Positions 16,428 through 25,543 of a stretch of DNA of 64,000 bases are shown one piece after another; within the stretch, counting starts at the first letter, position 1; each line of letters opens with the position of its first letter. The stretch comes from Nocardia aurantia (GTDB lineage: Bacteria > Actinomycetota > Actinomycetes > Mycobacteriales > Mycobacteriaceae), in the NCBI RefSeq assembly GCF_009604425.1, contig NZ_WEGI01000005.1:468511-532510 (forward strand), written 5' to 3'. The position numbers were made by a program, and so were the translations under genes. The notes beneath the pieces are model-generated. The model saw only the letters and a list, made by a program, of their open reading frames with translations, searched no databases and was not told the origin of the DNA.

Positions 16428-17798
16428 TCACGCCGCCAGGGTGGGAGCGGCCGGCACGGGCGGCTCGGACTCCTGTCGCAGGGGCTGTCCGAGCACGATC
16501 CGGGCGGCGGTGGCGGCCATGTCGAGCAGTCCCCGCCAGCGGGCCGGCGCCGCGGCCACCGACCAGACCGTCCGGGTCTCCTCCTGCTCCGGCACGGGCC
16601 GGCCCGCGATCCGATCCGCCAGCCAGTCCAGCGCCAGCGGGGTGGCCAGCGGCAGCAGCGAGAAGTGCTCGCTGAGCCGATCGCGGATGTAGGTCACCGA
16701 GGCGCCGCCGCGGCGGTAACGCGCCACCTGGTCGTCCACCCCGTCGGCGTGGATGACCTGGTCGTGCACCGGCTGCACGACCAGCAGCGGACAGGCCGGG
16801 GTGGAATCGCCCAGGCGCAGGTCGTCGAACATCGCCTGCATGCCGGGTTCGGCCAGCACCTCGGCCAGCGGCCGCGACAGATGTTCGTCGATGCTGTGGA
16901 AGGCCATGCGGACCAGTACGGCCAGCGGTGCCGACCGCGTGGCCATCGCCAGCCGGCGGCGGCCGTCGTCGGTCAGATCCGCGTCGATCACCCGGGCCAG
17001 CGCCGGATACGAGCGGGCCAGCGCCGCGATCACGAGTGCGGGGAAGCCGGAATAACAGCCCCCGTTCAGCCGGGCGAACACCCGGCCCGGATCGCCGACC
17101 GGCGCGCCGAGCACCGCGCCCGTGAGGTCGATCTCCGGGGCGTAGGTGGGCGCCATCTCGACCATCCAGGACGTCGCCATCCCGCCACCGGAGTAACCCC
17201 ACGCCGCGACCGGCGTATCGGATCGCAGTCCCAGCGGCGTGAAATGCAGTGCGGCCCGGACGCCGTCGAGCGCGCGGTAACCGGGTTCGCGCGGGGCGCC
17301 GAAATTCCCGTGCGAGCCACCGTGATCCGCGATGCTCACCGCCCAGCCGCGGCGCAGCGCGTTCGCGACCAGCAGCCATTCCAGCTGGGTGATGGAACCG
17401 GGCGCCCAGGCGCCGCGGCGCAGCGCGTACGAGGGCGCGCATCGGTCGGTGACCGAGTCGATCGCCGACTGGAAGGCCAGCAGCGGCCGGTCGGACGGCT
17501 CCGGGCCGTCCGCGCCGGGGGTGGGCAGCAGCACCGTGGTGACGACGGCCTCGGCCCGGCCGTGCAGGTCGTTGCTGCGATACAGCAACTGCCAGGCCGA
17601 GACCTGTTGCGGTACGACGCCGAACAGCGCCACCTCGATCGGCCGGCTGCGCAGCACGGTGCCCGGGGCGTATCCGTCCAGCCCGGAAGGCGGGTAATAG
17701 AACGGATCCTCGGACGGTGGTCGGGGTGTGGTGGTGCCGGGCGCGAGTACCGCGCCGGTGGCCCCCACTCGGCCGATGACGTCGCCGTTGACGGTCAT
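16428..17798 (-). CDS. secretory-lipase family alpha/beta hydrolase
   Basis: A 456-aa protein of the LIP/secretory lipase family (PF03583 type), which hydrolyses acylglycerols or other esters. The nucleophile elbow is WGYSGGGMAT; the acid is probably in VVQPVHDQVI and the His in SEHFSLLPLA. The N-terminal DPFYYPPSGLDGYAPGTVLRSRPI is characteristic of actinobacterial members. From ATG 17798 (GAGGAGG 6 nt upstream) there is no signal peptide, so secretion is doubtful. The frame upstream to 18041 is arginine-rich and has no family similarity. It is a single gene with a 58-nt gap to trmB. Confidence 0.88.
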   Translation of the reverse strand: MTVNGDVIGRVGATGAVLAPGTTTPRPPSEDPFYYPPSGLDGYAPGTVLRSRPIEVALFGVVPQQVSAWQLLYRSNDLHGRAEAVVTTVLLPTPGADGPEPSDRPLLAFQSAIDSVTDRCAPSYALRRGAWAPGSITQLEWLLVANALRRGWAVSIADHGGSHGNFGAPREPGYRALDGVRAALHFTPLGLRSDTPVAAWGYSGGGMATSWMVEMAPTYAPEIDLTGAVLGAPVGDPGRVFARLNGGCYSGFPALVIAALARSYPALARVIDADLTDDGRRRLAMATRSAPLAVLVRMAFHSIDEHLSRPLAEVLAEPGMQAMFDDLRLGDSTPACPLLVVQPVHDQVIHADGVDDQVARYRRGGASVTYIRDRLSEHFSLLPLATPLALDWLADRIAGRPVPEQEETRTVWSVAAAPARWRGLLDMAATAARIVLGQPLRQESEPPVPAAPTLAA

Positions 17799-18220
17799 CG
17801 CTTCCTCCTCGGTCTTTCCGGTCGGCACCCGTCGGCCCGTCGTGGGCCCTGGGGCACCCTGCCGGACGACCGAACGTGATCCGTCCCCACCGGCCGGTGT
17901 CGATGATGTCGATTCGGAACAGGATAGGGTCCTGGACGTTTGTCCGGGAAGGGTGCGGCCGACGCGCTGTGGCGCCCCACAGCCTGAACCGGTCCGCGGT
18001 ACCCGTTTGTCCGAAGCCGATTCCATCCCGTCGACCTGCATGATCGATTATCGCGATTGATGTGACATGGTTAACAGGTATCGTCGATCCCCCTTGAATT
18101 GTGATCGATTGCACAGCGGCTCGGACCCGCTCAGCTGCGGCGATCCGCTCGGCGAGTGGCTCGGAGAGCGAGCCTGTGGACAACTGGGGACAACCTCCCG
18201 GTGCGCGTCGTACCGCGAGG

Positions 18221-18284
18221 GTGCGCCCGTACGCCGTGTGGGTGCGCCCCGTGCGCCGTGTGACCGCGCCCCGTACGCCGTGTG
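18221..18284. repeat. three short tandem repeats of about 21 bp in an intergenic region
   Basis: Three copies of a unit close to GTGCGCCCCGTACGCCGTGT lie at 18221-18240, 18242-18262 and 18264-18284 with one-base spacers. They are in the 724-bp region between the divergent lipase and GTPase-like genes (17799-18522), which otherwise holds a TGTGGACAA motif (18175-18183) and no convincing gene. Confidence 0.75.
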
Positions 18285-18522
18285 GGTGTGCTCAGCGCCG
18301 GACCGGCCGCCGGTGACAGGCCGCGCACCCATTCATCGGATGGGGCAAACCTCGTCGGCCGGGCTGCCGACGCGGAACACGACCGAGCCGACCATATGAA
18401 CGATCGACGAGGGGATACGAGCCGTCGCCGACCCGGGCCGCAGCGACGGGTGCGAGAAATACGGCACGGACACCACGAGGGCGGTGGCGATGAAAGAATG
18501 CGCGCCGGAAGGGGGTGCATCG

Positions 18523-19680
18523 GTGACGAAGGACGTTGCGGAGGGCGAGAGCGGGGAGGTGCGGACCGCGCTCGCCTCGAGTGACGTCGCACCCGGACCG
18601 AGCGGCGCCACGCCGGAACTCGACAGCCTGGTGGCGACCTTGCGAGAGAACGCGGAACCATCGATCGCCGACGCCGCGGCCCAGGCTTCCGCCGCCTGGC
18701 GTCGGCCGCCGCGTATCCGCGTCACCGGCCGAGCTCGCACCGGGAAGAGCACGCTCATCCGGGCGCTGGCGCTGATGTCGGCCCGAGAGACCGCGCCCGT
18801 CGACGAGCCCGGTGTACCCGATCCCGACCTCGGCGGCGATCTCGTGCTCTATGTCCTCTCCGGCACACCGCAATCGGCCGACCACCGGGTCCTGGCCGGG
18901 CTCCCACCGGAACGCGTCCTGGTCGTCCTCAACAAGGCGGACACGATCGGCACCCGCTGGTCCGACGCCGTCGCCGCGGCCGAACAGTACGGCCACGACC
19001 TGCGACTCCCGGTGCTGCCGGTGGCGGCGGAACTGGCCGCGCACACCCGCGACGGCGTTCCCGCCGACGCCGACCTGCGCACTCTCCGGCGGCATCGCGA
19101 CCGGGCGGGCACGGCGTTCACGCTGTCCCCGGAGCTGTTCACCGCCGCCACGGTGGGTGCGGACACGGCGGATCGCGCGGCGGTGCTGGAGCGCTGGGGT
19201 CTGCACGGCGTGGCCGTGGCGGCGATCGCCCTGCGGCACGAACCCGACCTCGGCCCGCGACCGATGCTGCAGATACTGCACGCCGCTTCGGGTATCGACG
19301 CGGTCCATCTGCACCTGCACCGCCGCTACGAACGCCTGGCCGACCGCCGTGGCGGCGAACTGATCGACGAGCTGACCAGACTGGCCGCCCGGGCGGTCCG
19401 GACCGGCGACCGTTCCCGCGACCGCATCGAGGACTACCTGGCGAGCCCCGAGGCCCACCGGCTGGGCCTGCGCGCGGGCCAGGCCCATCCCGATCTCGCA
19501 CACCTCGCCGCCGGCTATTCGGCGACCCCACCGACCGATCCCGACGAGGCCCTCACCCGCGCGCGCCGATGGCGAGCGGTCGCGGGCGGCGACCTCTCCG
19601 CCTCCGCCCGCCGGGCCGCACTGCGCGTGCACCACGGCTACGTCCAGCTCTGGGAGCAGTTGACCCATGCCGGCCTCTGA
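18523..19680 (+). CDS. dynamin-like GTPase-type protein, Rv0209-like
   Basis: A 385-aa protein with a P-loop VTGRARTGKSTLIRAL, a short Walker-B-like stretch DLVLYVLSG and a guanine-specificity motif NKAD in VLVVLNKADTIG; the rest is helical with no membrane segment. This fits the first member of the paired GTPase-like genes at the Rv0209-Rv0210 position. GTG 18523 has AAGGGGG seven bases upstream; ATG 18490 is an alternative. The gene overlaps the next by 14 nt, so the two products are probably made together and may form a heteromeric dynamin-like pair. Membrane remodelling is an inference from gene pairing and motifs. Confidence 0.8.
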   Translation: MTKDVAEGESGEVRTALASSDVAPGPSGATPELDSLVATLRENAEPSIADAAAQASAAWRRPPRIRVTGRARTGKSTLIRALALMSARETAPVDEPGVPDPDLGGDLVLYVLSGTPQSADHRVLAGLPPERVLVVLNKADTIGTRWSDAVAAAEQYGHDLRLPVLPVAAELAAHTRDGVPADADLRTLRRHRDRAGTAFTLSPELFTAATVGADTADRAAVLERWGLHGVAVAAIALRHEPDLGPRPMLQILHAASGIDAVHLHLHRRYERLADRRGGELIDELTRLAARAVRTGDRSRDRIEDYLASPEAHRLGLRAGQAHPDLAHLAAGYSATPPTDPDEALTRARRWRAVAGGDLSASARRAALRVHHGYVQLWEQLTHAGL

Positions 19681-21529
19681 GGCGAATCCCGCCCTCGCCG
19701 CGCCGCGGTCCGAGGACTCGCTGGACAACCCCCGGACCATGCCGTCGGCCACCGACAGACCCGCATCGAATCCTCAGTGCCCGCCGAATGTTTTGCCGAG
19801 CGCGGGAAGACCGTGGACGGCTTCACAGGATCCACCGGGTGTTTCGCCGCTCGGGGAGCAGCCGTGCGCCGCTTCTCAAGGCCCGCCGAATGTTTCGCCG
19901 AGTGCGGGAAAATCGTGGACGGCTTCACAAGATCCACTGGGTGTTTCGCCGCTCGGGGAGCAGCCGTTGGCCGCTTCCCAAGGCCCGCCGGACGTTTCGC
20001 CGAGCGCGGGGAAGCCGTGGACCGCTCCTCAGGATCCTGTGGGTGTTTCGTCTCGTGCGGAGGAACCGTGGGACGGTCGCCATGATCCGCCGGATGACCC
20101 ACCGCATGTGGCGGAACCCTGGGCGGCGGTGGTGGCGCGCTGGAATCCGCAGGGCAGCGCGCTGTTGCGGGCCGTGGCGGACGGAAGCTCGTCCGCCGCA
20201 CTCCTGATCGGCGCCGACGACGCGAACACGCTGCTGCTGCGCACCGAACTCGCCCGGCTCGAGCCGAGGGTGGAACTCGGCGGGCCGGTCGCCGAGCCGG
20301 AACGGCCGTCCGCCGCGATGACGGCGGTGGTGGTGCTCGACGCGGGGAGTCCGCTCGGTGTGGGCACGCTCACCGTCGTCGAGCGGTTGCATGTGGCGGG
20401 GTCGCGGCTGGTGTTCGTCCTGAACGGCACCCACGCCCATCCGGACTGGCGGGCCGTCGCCGATCGCAACCGCGAACTGCTGGCCCCGGTGCTGGGCGGG
20501 CCCCCGGAACTGATTCCGGTGTCGCCGAGGCTCGCGGTGGCGGCCCGGACCGCCGGGGACGCGGCCCTGCTGGACCGGTCCGGGCTGGGCGCGCTGCACG
20601 GCCGGTTGATCGCCGCGACCGGTGCGGCCGGCCATTCATCCGAGACCGTGGACCGCGTGCTGGCCGAGACCAGGCAGCGCATCCGGGACCAGATCGCCGT
20701 GCTGCGGTCCGGTGCGGAGGAAGCCCGGCTGCGCGCGGAACGGGCCGCGCTGACGACGGATCGCGACGGCGACCGCACCCGGGCCATGGCCGCCCTGCGC
20801 AACCGGCTGCAACTCGCCCGGGTCGAACTGCTGCACGAGATCGGCGCCCGGGTGCGTTCGCTGCACACCGCCGCCCGGACCGAACTCGACAAGTACGGCG
20901 TACCCGAGTGCCCGGATCGGTTGCAGCGGTCCGTCGAACAGCTCACCGTCGAACTGGACGAGGTGGTGCGGGCGCGCCTGGCCGAACTGGATCGGCAGCT
21001 GAACCCACTGATCGACGCCGTTTCCGGCCCGGCGGCCGGCACACCGCCGCGCCCCGATCCGCCGCCCCCGATCGGCCCGGATCCCGAACCGCGGCACCGT
21101 GGTGTCGAGGATCACCTCATGGTGGCGCTCGGCGCCTCGGCCGGATTCGGCCTGGGCAGGTGGGTGGTAGCGCCATTGACAGCTCTGCCCGCACTGCACT
21201 ACGCCTCGGTTCCCGCCACGCTGCTCCTCGGCGGCGGGGTGGCCTATTGGGTCGTGCGGGCCCGTGCGCAGGTCGCCGACCGGGCGCATATGCGCCAGTG
21301 GATTGCGGACACGGTGGTGAACGTGCGGGCCCAGTTGGAACAGCGGGTCGCGACGGCATTGGTCGTGGCCGAATCCGAACTCACTGACCAGGTGGTGCGA
21401 GCGGGCACCGCACGGGCGGTCGAGGCGGACCGCCGCGCCGCCGAGATCGCGGCGCAGTTGCGCCGCCTCGCCACCGAGTCGCAGGCCCGATCCGCGGCGT
21501 GTGACCGGGATCTCGCCGCACTGATGTAA
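19667..21529 (+). CDS. dynamin-like partner protein with tandem-repeat N-terminus, Rv0210-like
   Basis: A 620-aa protein. Residues 39-140 are three 34-aa repeats (PPNVSPSAGK type) that look disordered. A degenerate GTPase-like core follows (about 160-330: AALLIGADDANTLLLRTEL, VVVLDAG, LVFVLNGTHAH), without a canonical GKS/T. After a helical region come two hydrophobic segments (about 490-535) and a long terminal helix rich in Ala, Arg and Glu. Two membrane helices between coiled coils are typical of bacterial dynamin-like proteins. The start overlaps the upstream gene by 14 nt. Sites upstream of pckG show no terminator, but co-transcription with pckG is unlikely given the 234-bp gap. Confidence 0.75.
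   Translation: MPASEANPALAAPRSEDSLDNPRTMPSATDRPASNPQCPPNVLPSAGRPWTASQDPPGVSPLGEQPCAASQGPPNVSPSAGKSWTASQDPLGVSPLGEQPLAASQGPPDVSPSAGKPWTAPQDPVGVSSRAEEPWDGRHDPPDDPPHVAEPWAAVVARWNPQGSALLRAVADGSSSAALLIGADDANTLLLRTELARLEPRVELGGPVAEPERPSAAMTAVVVLDAGSPLGVGTLTVVERLHVAGSRLVFVLNGTHAHPDWRAVADRNRELLAPVLGGPPELIPVSPRLAVAARTAGDAALLDRSGLGALHGRLIAATGAAGHSSETVDRVLAETRQRIRDQIAVLRSGAEEARLRAERAALTTDRDGDRTRAMAALRNRLQLARVELLHEIGARVRSLHTAARTELDKYGVPECPDRLQRSVEQLTVELDEVVRARLAELDRQLNPLIDAVSGPAAGTPPRPDPPPPIGPDPEPRHRGVEDHLMVALGASAGFGLGRWVVAPLTALPALHYASVPATLLLGGGVAYWVVRARAQVADRAHMRQWIADTVVNVRAQLEQRVATALVVAESELTDQVVRAGTARAVEADRRAAEIAAQLRRLATESQARSAACDRDLAALM
19781..20086 (+). repeat. three 102-bp tandem repeats inside the Rv0210-like gene
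   Basis: Copies at about 19781-19882, 19883-19984 and 19985-20086, each 102 bp and therefore in frame (34 codons). The third copy is the most diverged, and a remnant of a fourth follows. Because all reading frames of the repeat are open, several spurious ORFs appear here. Confidence 0.88.
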
Positions 21530-21763
21530 CACATCCTGAGGGATCGATGGTGCAGGTCGCGACCGAATACCGAGTGAGATACCCCATGCCGTTCCAGGGG
21601 TCACATGGCGTTAACCTTTTCTCAAGGAACCTGGTCGTCCGTTTCGTTTCTGTATGCTGCCCGAGCCAGGGCGAGCTGCCGATTTCCGATCCGGGCGTCC
21701 ATCGCCAACGGTGGCAGCCCGGTGTCGCGAGCCGCCGGGTGCCGCCCTTCTAGGGAGAGTTTT

Positions 21764-23596
21764 ATGACCTCAGCGACCATTTCAGGTCTTCAGGGATCCG
21801 ATGGCACCGCCCCTACCGAGCACACCGGGCTGCTCGCATGGGTGCAGGAGGTCGCAGAACTCACCCAACCCGATCGGGTGGTCTGGGCCGACGGCTCCGA
21901 CGAGGAATGGGACCGCCTGACCGAACAGCTGGTGGCGGCCGGCACGTTCCAGCGGCTCAACGACGCGAAGAAGCCGAACTCGTTCCTGGCGCTCTCCGAT
22001 CCCTCCGACGTCGCCCGCGTCGAGTCGCGCACCTACATCTGCTCCCGGCAGCAGGACGACGCCGGCCCGACCAACAACTGGGTCGATCCCGCCGAGATGC
22101 GCGCCACCATGACCGAGCTGTACCGCGGCTCGATGAAGGGCCGCACGATGTACGTGGTGCCCTTCTGTATGGGCCCGCTCGGCGCCGAGGATCCGAAGCT
22201 GGGCGTCGAGCTCACCGATTCGGAGTACGTCGTGGTCTCCATGCGCGTGATGACCCGGATGGGCACCGCCGCGCTGGACAAGCTGGGCAAGGACAAGCCG
22301 TTCGTGAAGGCGCTGCACTCCGTCGGCGCGCCGCTGGCGAAGGGCCAGGCCGATGTGCCGTGGCCGTGCAACGACACCAAGTACATCACCCACTTCCCCG
22401 AGGATCGGGAGATCTGGAGCTACGGCTCCGGCTACGGCGGCAACGCGCTGCTGGGCAAGAAGTGCTACTCGCTGCGGATCGCCTCGGCGATGGCCCACGA
22501 CGAGGGCTGGCTGGCCGAGCACATGCTGATCCTCAAGCTGATCTCGCCCGAGAACAAGAACTACTACATCGCCGCCGCCTTCCCGAGCGCCTGCGGCAAG
22601 ACCAACCTCGCGATGATCCAGCCGACCGTGCCGGGCTGGCGCGCCGAGACCCTCGGCGACGACATCGCCTGGATGCGGTTCGGCGAGGACGGCCGCCTGT
22701 ACGCGGTGAATCCGGAGTTCGGTTTCTTCGGCGTCGCGCCGGGCACCAACCACAAGTCCAACCCGAACGCCATGGCGACCGTGGAAGCCGGCAACACCGT
22801 CTACACCAATGTCGCCAAGACCGACGACGGCGACGTGTGGTGGGAGGGCCTGGAGAGCGAGCCCGATCACCTGATCGACTGGAAGGGCAACGACTGGTTC
22901 CTCCGGGAGACGGAGACCCTCGCCGCCCACCCGAATTCGCGCTACTGCACCCCGATGTCGCAGTGCCCGACCCTCGCCCCCGAATGGGACGACCCGCAGG
23001 GCGTGCCGATCTCGGCCATCCTGTTCGGCGGTCGTCGCAAGACCACGGTGCCGCTGGTGACCGAGTCCTTCGACTGGCAGCACGGCGTGTTCATGGGCGC
23101 CACGCTGTCCTCGGAGCAGACCGCCGCGGCCGAGGGCAAGGTCGGTTCGGTGCGCCGCGACCCGATGGCGATGCTGCCCTTCCTGGGCTACCACGTCGGC
23201 GACTACCTGGGCCACTGGATCAACCTCGGCAAGAACGCCGACGCGCAGAAGCTGCCGAAGATCTTCTACGTCAACTGGTTCCGCCGCGGCGCGGACGGCC
23301 GTTTCCTGTGGCCCGGCTTCGGCGAGAACTCGCGCGTGCTGGAGTGGATCGTCAATCGCATCGAGGGCACCGCCCAGGCGGTCGAGACGTCGGTCGGCCG
23401 GGTGCCCACCGCCGCCGATCTCGATCTGGAGGGTCTGGATGTCGCCCTCGCCGACGTCGACGAGGCGCTGAAGGTCGACGCTGACGAGTGGCGCAAGGAG
23501 ATCCCGCTGATCGAGGAGTGGTTCGAATTCATCGGTGACAAGCTGCCCTCGGGTGTGCGCGACGAATTCGAGGCGCTGAAGCAGCGGCTCGCGTAA
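21764..23596 (+). CDS. pckG: phosphoenolpyruvate carboxykinase (GTP)
   Basis: A 610-aa GTP-dependent PEPCK, converting oxaloacetate and GTP to PEP, GDP and CO2 in gluconeogenesis and anaplerosis. The nucleotide loop SACGKTN at residues 275-281 includes the hyper-reactive Cys277 of the GTP family; [36 protein letters not shown] and [18 protein letters not shown] are further family blocks. ATG 21764 follows AGGGAGA by 7 nt. A TATGCT at 21653-21658 could be its -10, which would leave a leader of about 100 nt. Gene order matches pckA (Rv0211) after Rv0209-Rv0210. Confidence 0.97.
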   Translation: MTSATISGLQGSDGTAPTEHTGLLAWVQEVAELTQPDRVVWADGSDEEWDRLTEQLVAAGTFQRLNDAKKPNSFLALSDPSDVARVESRTYICSRQQDDAGPTNNWVDPAEMRATMTELYRGSMKGRTMYVVPFCMGPLGAEDPKLGVELTDSEYVVVSMRVMTRMGTAALDKLGKDKPFVKALHSVGAPLAKGQADVPWPCNDTKYITHFPEDREIWSYGSGYGGNALLGKKCYSLRIASAMAHDEGWLAEHMLILKLISPENKNYYIAAAFPSACGKTNLAMIQPTVPGWRAETLGDDIAWMRFGEDGRLYAVNPEFGFFGVAPGTNHKSNPNAMATVEAGNTVYTNVAKTDDGDVWWEGLESEPDHLIDWKGNDWFLRETETLAAHPNSRYCTPMSQCPTLAPEWDDPQGVPISAILFGGRRKTTVPLVTESFDWQHGVFMGATLSSEQTAAAEGKVGSVRRDPMAMLPFLGYHVGDYLGHWINLGKNADAQKLPKIFYVNWFRRGADGRFLWPGFGENSRVLEWIVNRIEGTAQAVETSVGRVPTAADLDLEGLDVALADVDEALKVDADEWRKEIPLIEEWFEFIGDKLPSGVRDEFEALKQRLA

Positions 23597-23614
23597 ATAT
23601 CCCGCTTTTTCCGG

Positions 23615-23650
23615 ATTGCCCACATCGGACGATGTTCCGATGTGGGCAAT
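23615..23650 (+). terminator. terminator hairpin after pckG
   Basis: A perfect 15-bp stem (23615-23629 with 23636-23650) closes a 6-nt loop 19 nt after the pckG stop and is followed by TCTTATT. This is a strong intrinsic-type terminator. Confidence 0.8.
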
Positions 23651-23887
23651 TCTTATTGACGGTCGGTTTGTTTCGCGCCGAATGTCCGTCTCGATTCGCC
23701 GCAGCCGGGTGTGCCGACCCTCGATGCGCGATGTTTGCCGAGCGGTGCTTTAATCTGGACTTGTTCTACCGTCTCATGACTCCACAGTCCGATTGCAAGC
23801 GATTAGCTGGTCGACTCCGAGAGCCTCGCCGACGTTCGCGCACGCCGTTTCGCCGCGGCCGGTCGGGCCCGATGTGTGGGAGGTGGC

Positions 23888-24106
23888 ATGACCGATGTGA
23901 CGTTCGGTGCACGGAAGACTCCCCGGCCGAACGATTTCGGGCCGTCAACGACGAGTACCCCCCTGCACCGCGCCGCGGGCCGGCTGCAGGCCGTGTTGCC
24001 GCCGGGTTGGCTGGTGGACGTGGTGGATATCGCGAAACGCCGTGACGAGGCCCCGCAGCCCATTCTGCGGGTGCGGATGCCGGAAAATCGCCCTGCCGCT
24101 TCGTGA
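23888..24106 (+). CDS. small hypothetical protein (72 aa)
   Basis: Not recognised. ATG 23888 has GGGAGGTG three bases upstream, a good ribosome site. The middle of the protein (PLHRAAGRLQAVLPPGWLVD, then VVDIAKRRDEAPQPILRV) looks like a folded amphipathic helix plus strand, while the N-terminus is polar. It lies between pckG and another small gene, about 290 nt after pckG, in a region where M. tuberculosis has unrelated genes. The minus strand also has an open frame here (23803-24213), but it is arginine/serine-rich and lacks a ribosome site. Confidence 0.5.
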   Translation: MTDVTFGARKTPRPNDFGPSTTSTPLHRAAGRLQAVLPPGWLVDVVDIAKRRDEAPQPILRVRMPENRPAAS

Positions 24107-24149
24107 TCGCGAGGTGATCTCGGGTAGCGCGAATGCGAAACCCTACCTG

Positions 24150-24197
24150 CCGGTTCGCTTTTCGGCAAACGCACTATTGCGTTTCGTGCCGAACCGG
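24150..24197. other. long imperfect hairpin between two small genes
   Basis: Outer arms 24150-24157 and 24190-24197 (8 bp) and inner arms 24167-24172 and 24179-24184 (6 bp around a 6-nt loop) pair in one nested structure. It lies 44 nt after the 72-aa gene and 67 nt before the next start, so it could end transcription or act in the leader of the following gene. Confidence 0.45.
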
Positions 24198-24263
24198 AGC
24201 ATGCTGATAGCAACCTTCAGCTCCCGTTATTTCAAATGCAATTGCAGGGGAGGCGGCAGTCGC

Positions 24264-24563
24264 ATGGCGGTGCAAGTGGTCGATCGATCGTTGATGACCA
24301 GTGATCAAACTCCACATCAAGCCCGGTGCGTGGGCGGTGGTGGCTGGGTGGTCTCCTATCTGCCCGGCCGCACACTGACCCTGGAACAGGCCACCGCGGC
24401 ATTGCAGGCCGCCGAGGCGGTGTCCGCGGTGCGGGCGCTGGCCGACCGGGTGGGGCTGACCCCGCTCGAAACCATCGGCCTGGCAATGCAGGAGCCACCG
24501 TGGAGCGAACCGGCCCGCCTGGGCGGGCAGCGGTTCTGGCGGCGGGGGCGGCTGGAACGGTGA
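24264..24563 (+). CDS. small conserved hypothetical protein (99 aa)
   Basis: Not assigned to a named family. The central part, WVVSYLPGRTLTLEQATAAL followed by QAAEAVSAVRALADRVGL and TPLETIGLAMQEP, looks like a well-folded two-helix domain and resembles small conserved actinobacterial proteins of unknown function. GGGGAGG lies 9 nt before ATG 24264. The last 20 residues are Arg/Gly-rich. It is convergent with the downstream methyltransferase gene (33-nt gap). Confidence 0.6.
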   Translation: MAVQVVDRSLMTSDQTPHQARCVGGGGWVVSYLPGRTLTLEQATAALQAAEAVSAVRALADRVGLTPLETIGLAMQEPPWSEPARLGGQRFWRRGRLER

Positions 24564-24596
24564 CGGAGGGTCGCGGCAGCGGGGAAGCCGTCGCGA

Positions 24597-25391
24597 CTAT
24601 CCGGCCGGGTGCCGCTTGGCGACGACCACGACCAGGTTGCTGACCAGCAGTTCGCGTATCACCGGAATCCGGACCAGCCACCACGCCCACCGCGGGTGAT
24701 ACCGCGGGAAGGCCGCGAGCACGCGTGCTCGCGGCCGCACCCGCTCGGCCCAGCGCAGCCCATCGGCGGCCCGGACCGGAAACAGCGAGACGCCGAAGCG
24801 GTTCTTCGGTTCCCGGCCGTGGCGCCGGCGATATCGCCGCGCGGCGAACTCGCCGCCCAGGTAGTGCCACGGGCCGGTCTCGTGCCCGCCGAACGGCCCG
24901 AGCCAGACCGTGTACGAAAAGACAACCAGCCCACCGGGTCTGGTGACGCGCAGCATCTCCTCGGCCATCAGCCACGGATCCGAGACGTGCTCGGCCACAT
25001 TCGAGGAGACGCACACGTCCACCGCGTCGTCGCGGAACGGCAGCGCCATGCCCGAGCCCCGGACCGCGCCGGTCAGCACGCGTCCGGCGGCGTGCATCTC
25101 GGCCGGATCCGGTTCCACCGGCAGATAGCGGGCGCCGCGCGCGCTGAATTCGTCGGCGAAATAGCCGGGCCCGCCGCCGACGTCCAGCACCGTGACGCCG
25201 GACAGGTCACGGCCGGTGCGATCCCGGTGGAAATCGGCGACCAGATCCGCGGTGTCCGCGGCGATACCGCCGTAGAACCGCGCGGGATCGGTCTGTTCGA
25301 AACGGAAGCTGCCCAGCAGGCGCAGCGAGCGGGCCAGAGTGGCCCGGCGCGCGAAACTCGGCGGGGGTGGTGTGGCGGCGGGTCGAAGCAT
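24597..25391 (-). CDS. class I SAM-dependent methyltransferase, MtrP/Rv0224c-like
   Basis: A 264-aa methyltransferase: motif I VTVLDVGGGPGYFADEFS at about residue 66, acidic strand-2 end in YLPVEPDP, DVCVSSNVAEHVSDPW (motif II/post-II) and LRVTRPGGLVVFSYTVW (motif III). From synteny it corresponds to Rv0224c and to corynebacterial MtrP, which has been linked to trehalose mycolate transport; this is from my knowledge of the family, not from the sequence. It is divergent from the GT4 gene across 152 nt. Confidence 0.85.
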   Translation of the reverse strand: MLRPAATPPPPSFARRATLARSLRLLGSFRFEQTDPARFYGGIAADTADLVADFHRDRTGRDLSGVTVLDVGGGPGYFADEFSARGARYLPVEPDPAEMHAAGRVLTGAVRGSGMALPFRDDAVDVCVSSNVAEHVSDPWLMAEEMLRVTRPGGLVVFSYTVWLGPFGGHETGPWHYLGGEFAARRYRRRHGREPKNRFGVSLFPVRAADGLRWAERVRPRARVLAAFPRYHPRWAWWLVRIPVIRELLVSNLVVVVAKRHPAG

Positions 25392-25543
25392 GGCGAATCA
25401 GTTTTACACAGCGGTACCGGGTTGGATCGCCGCCGCGTCGGGGGGTCGCGGCGGACACACGCGGCGGCGGTGACCGGATCGCGAGGGTCGGCGGTTAGGG
25501 TTTATTCGCTGTCGTCCGCTGTCCGTCCGAGCGCAATCGGGAG

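Noticed and set aside
19569..20207. Arg-rich plus-strand ORF over the 102-bp repeats
   Set aside because: Alternative frame of the repeats inside the real gene.
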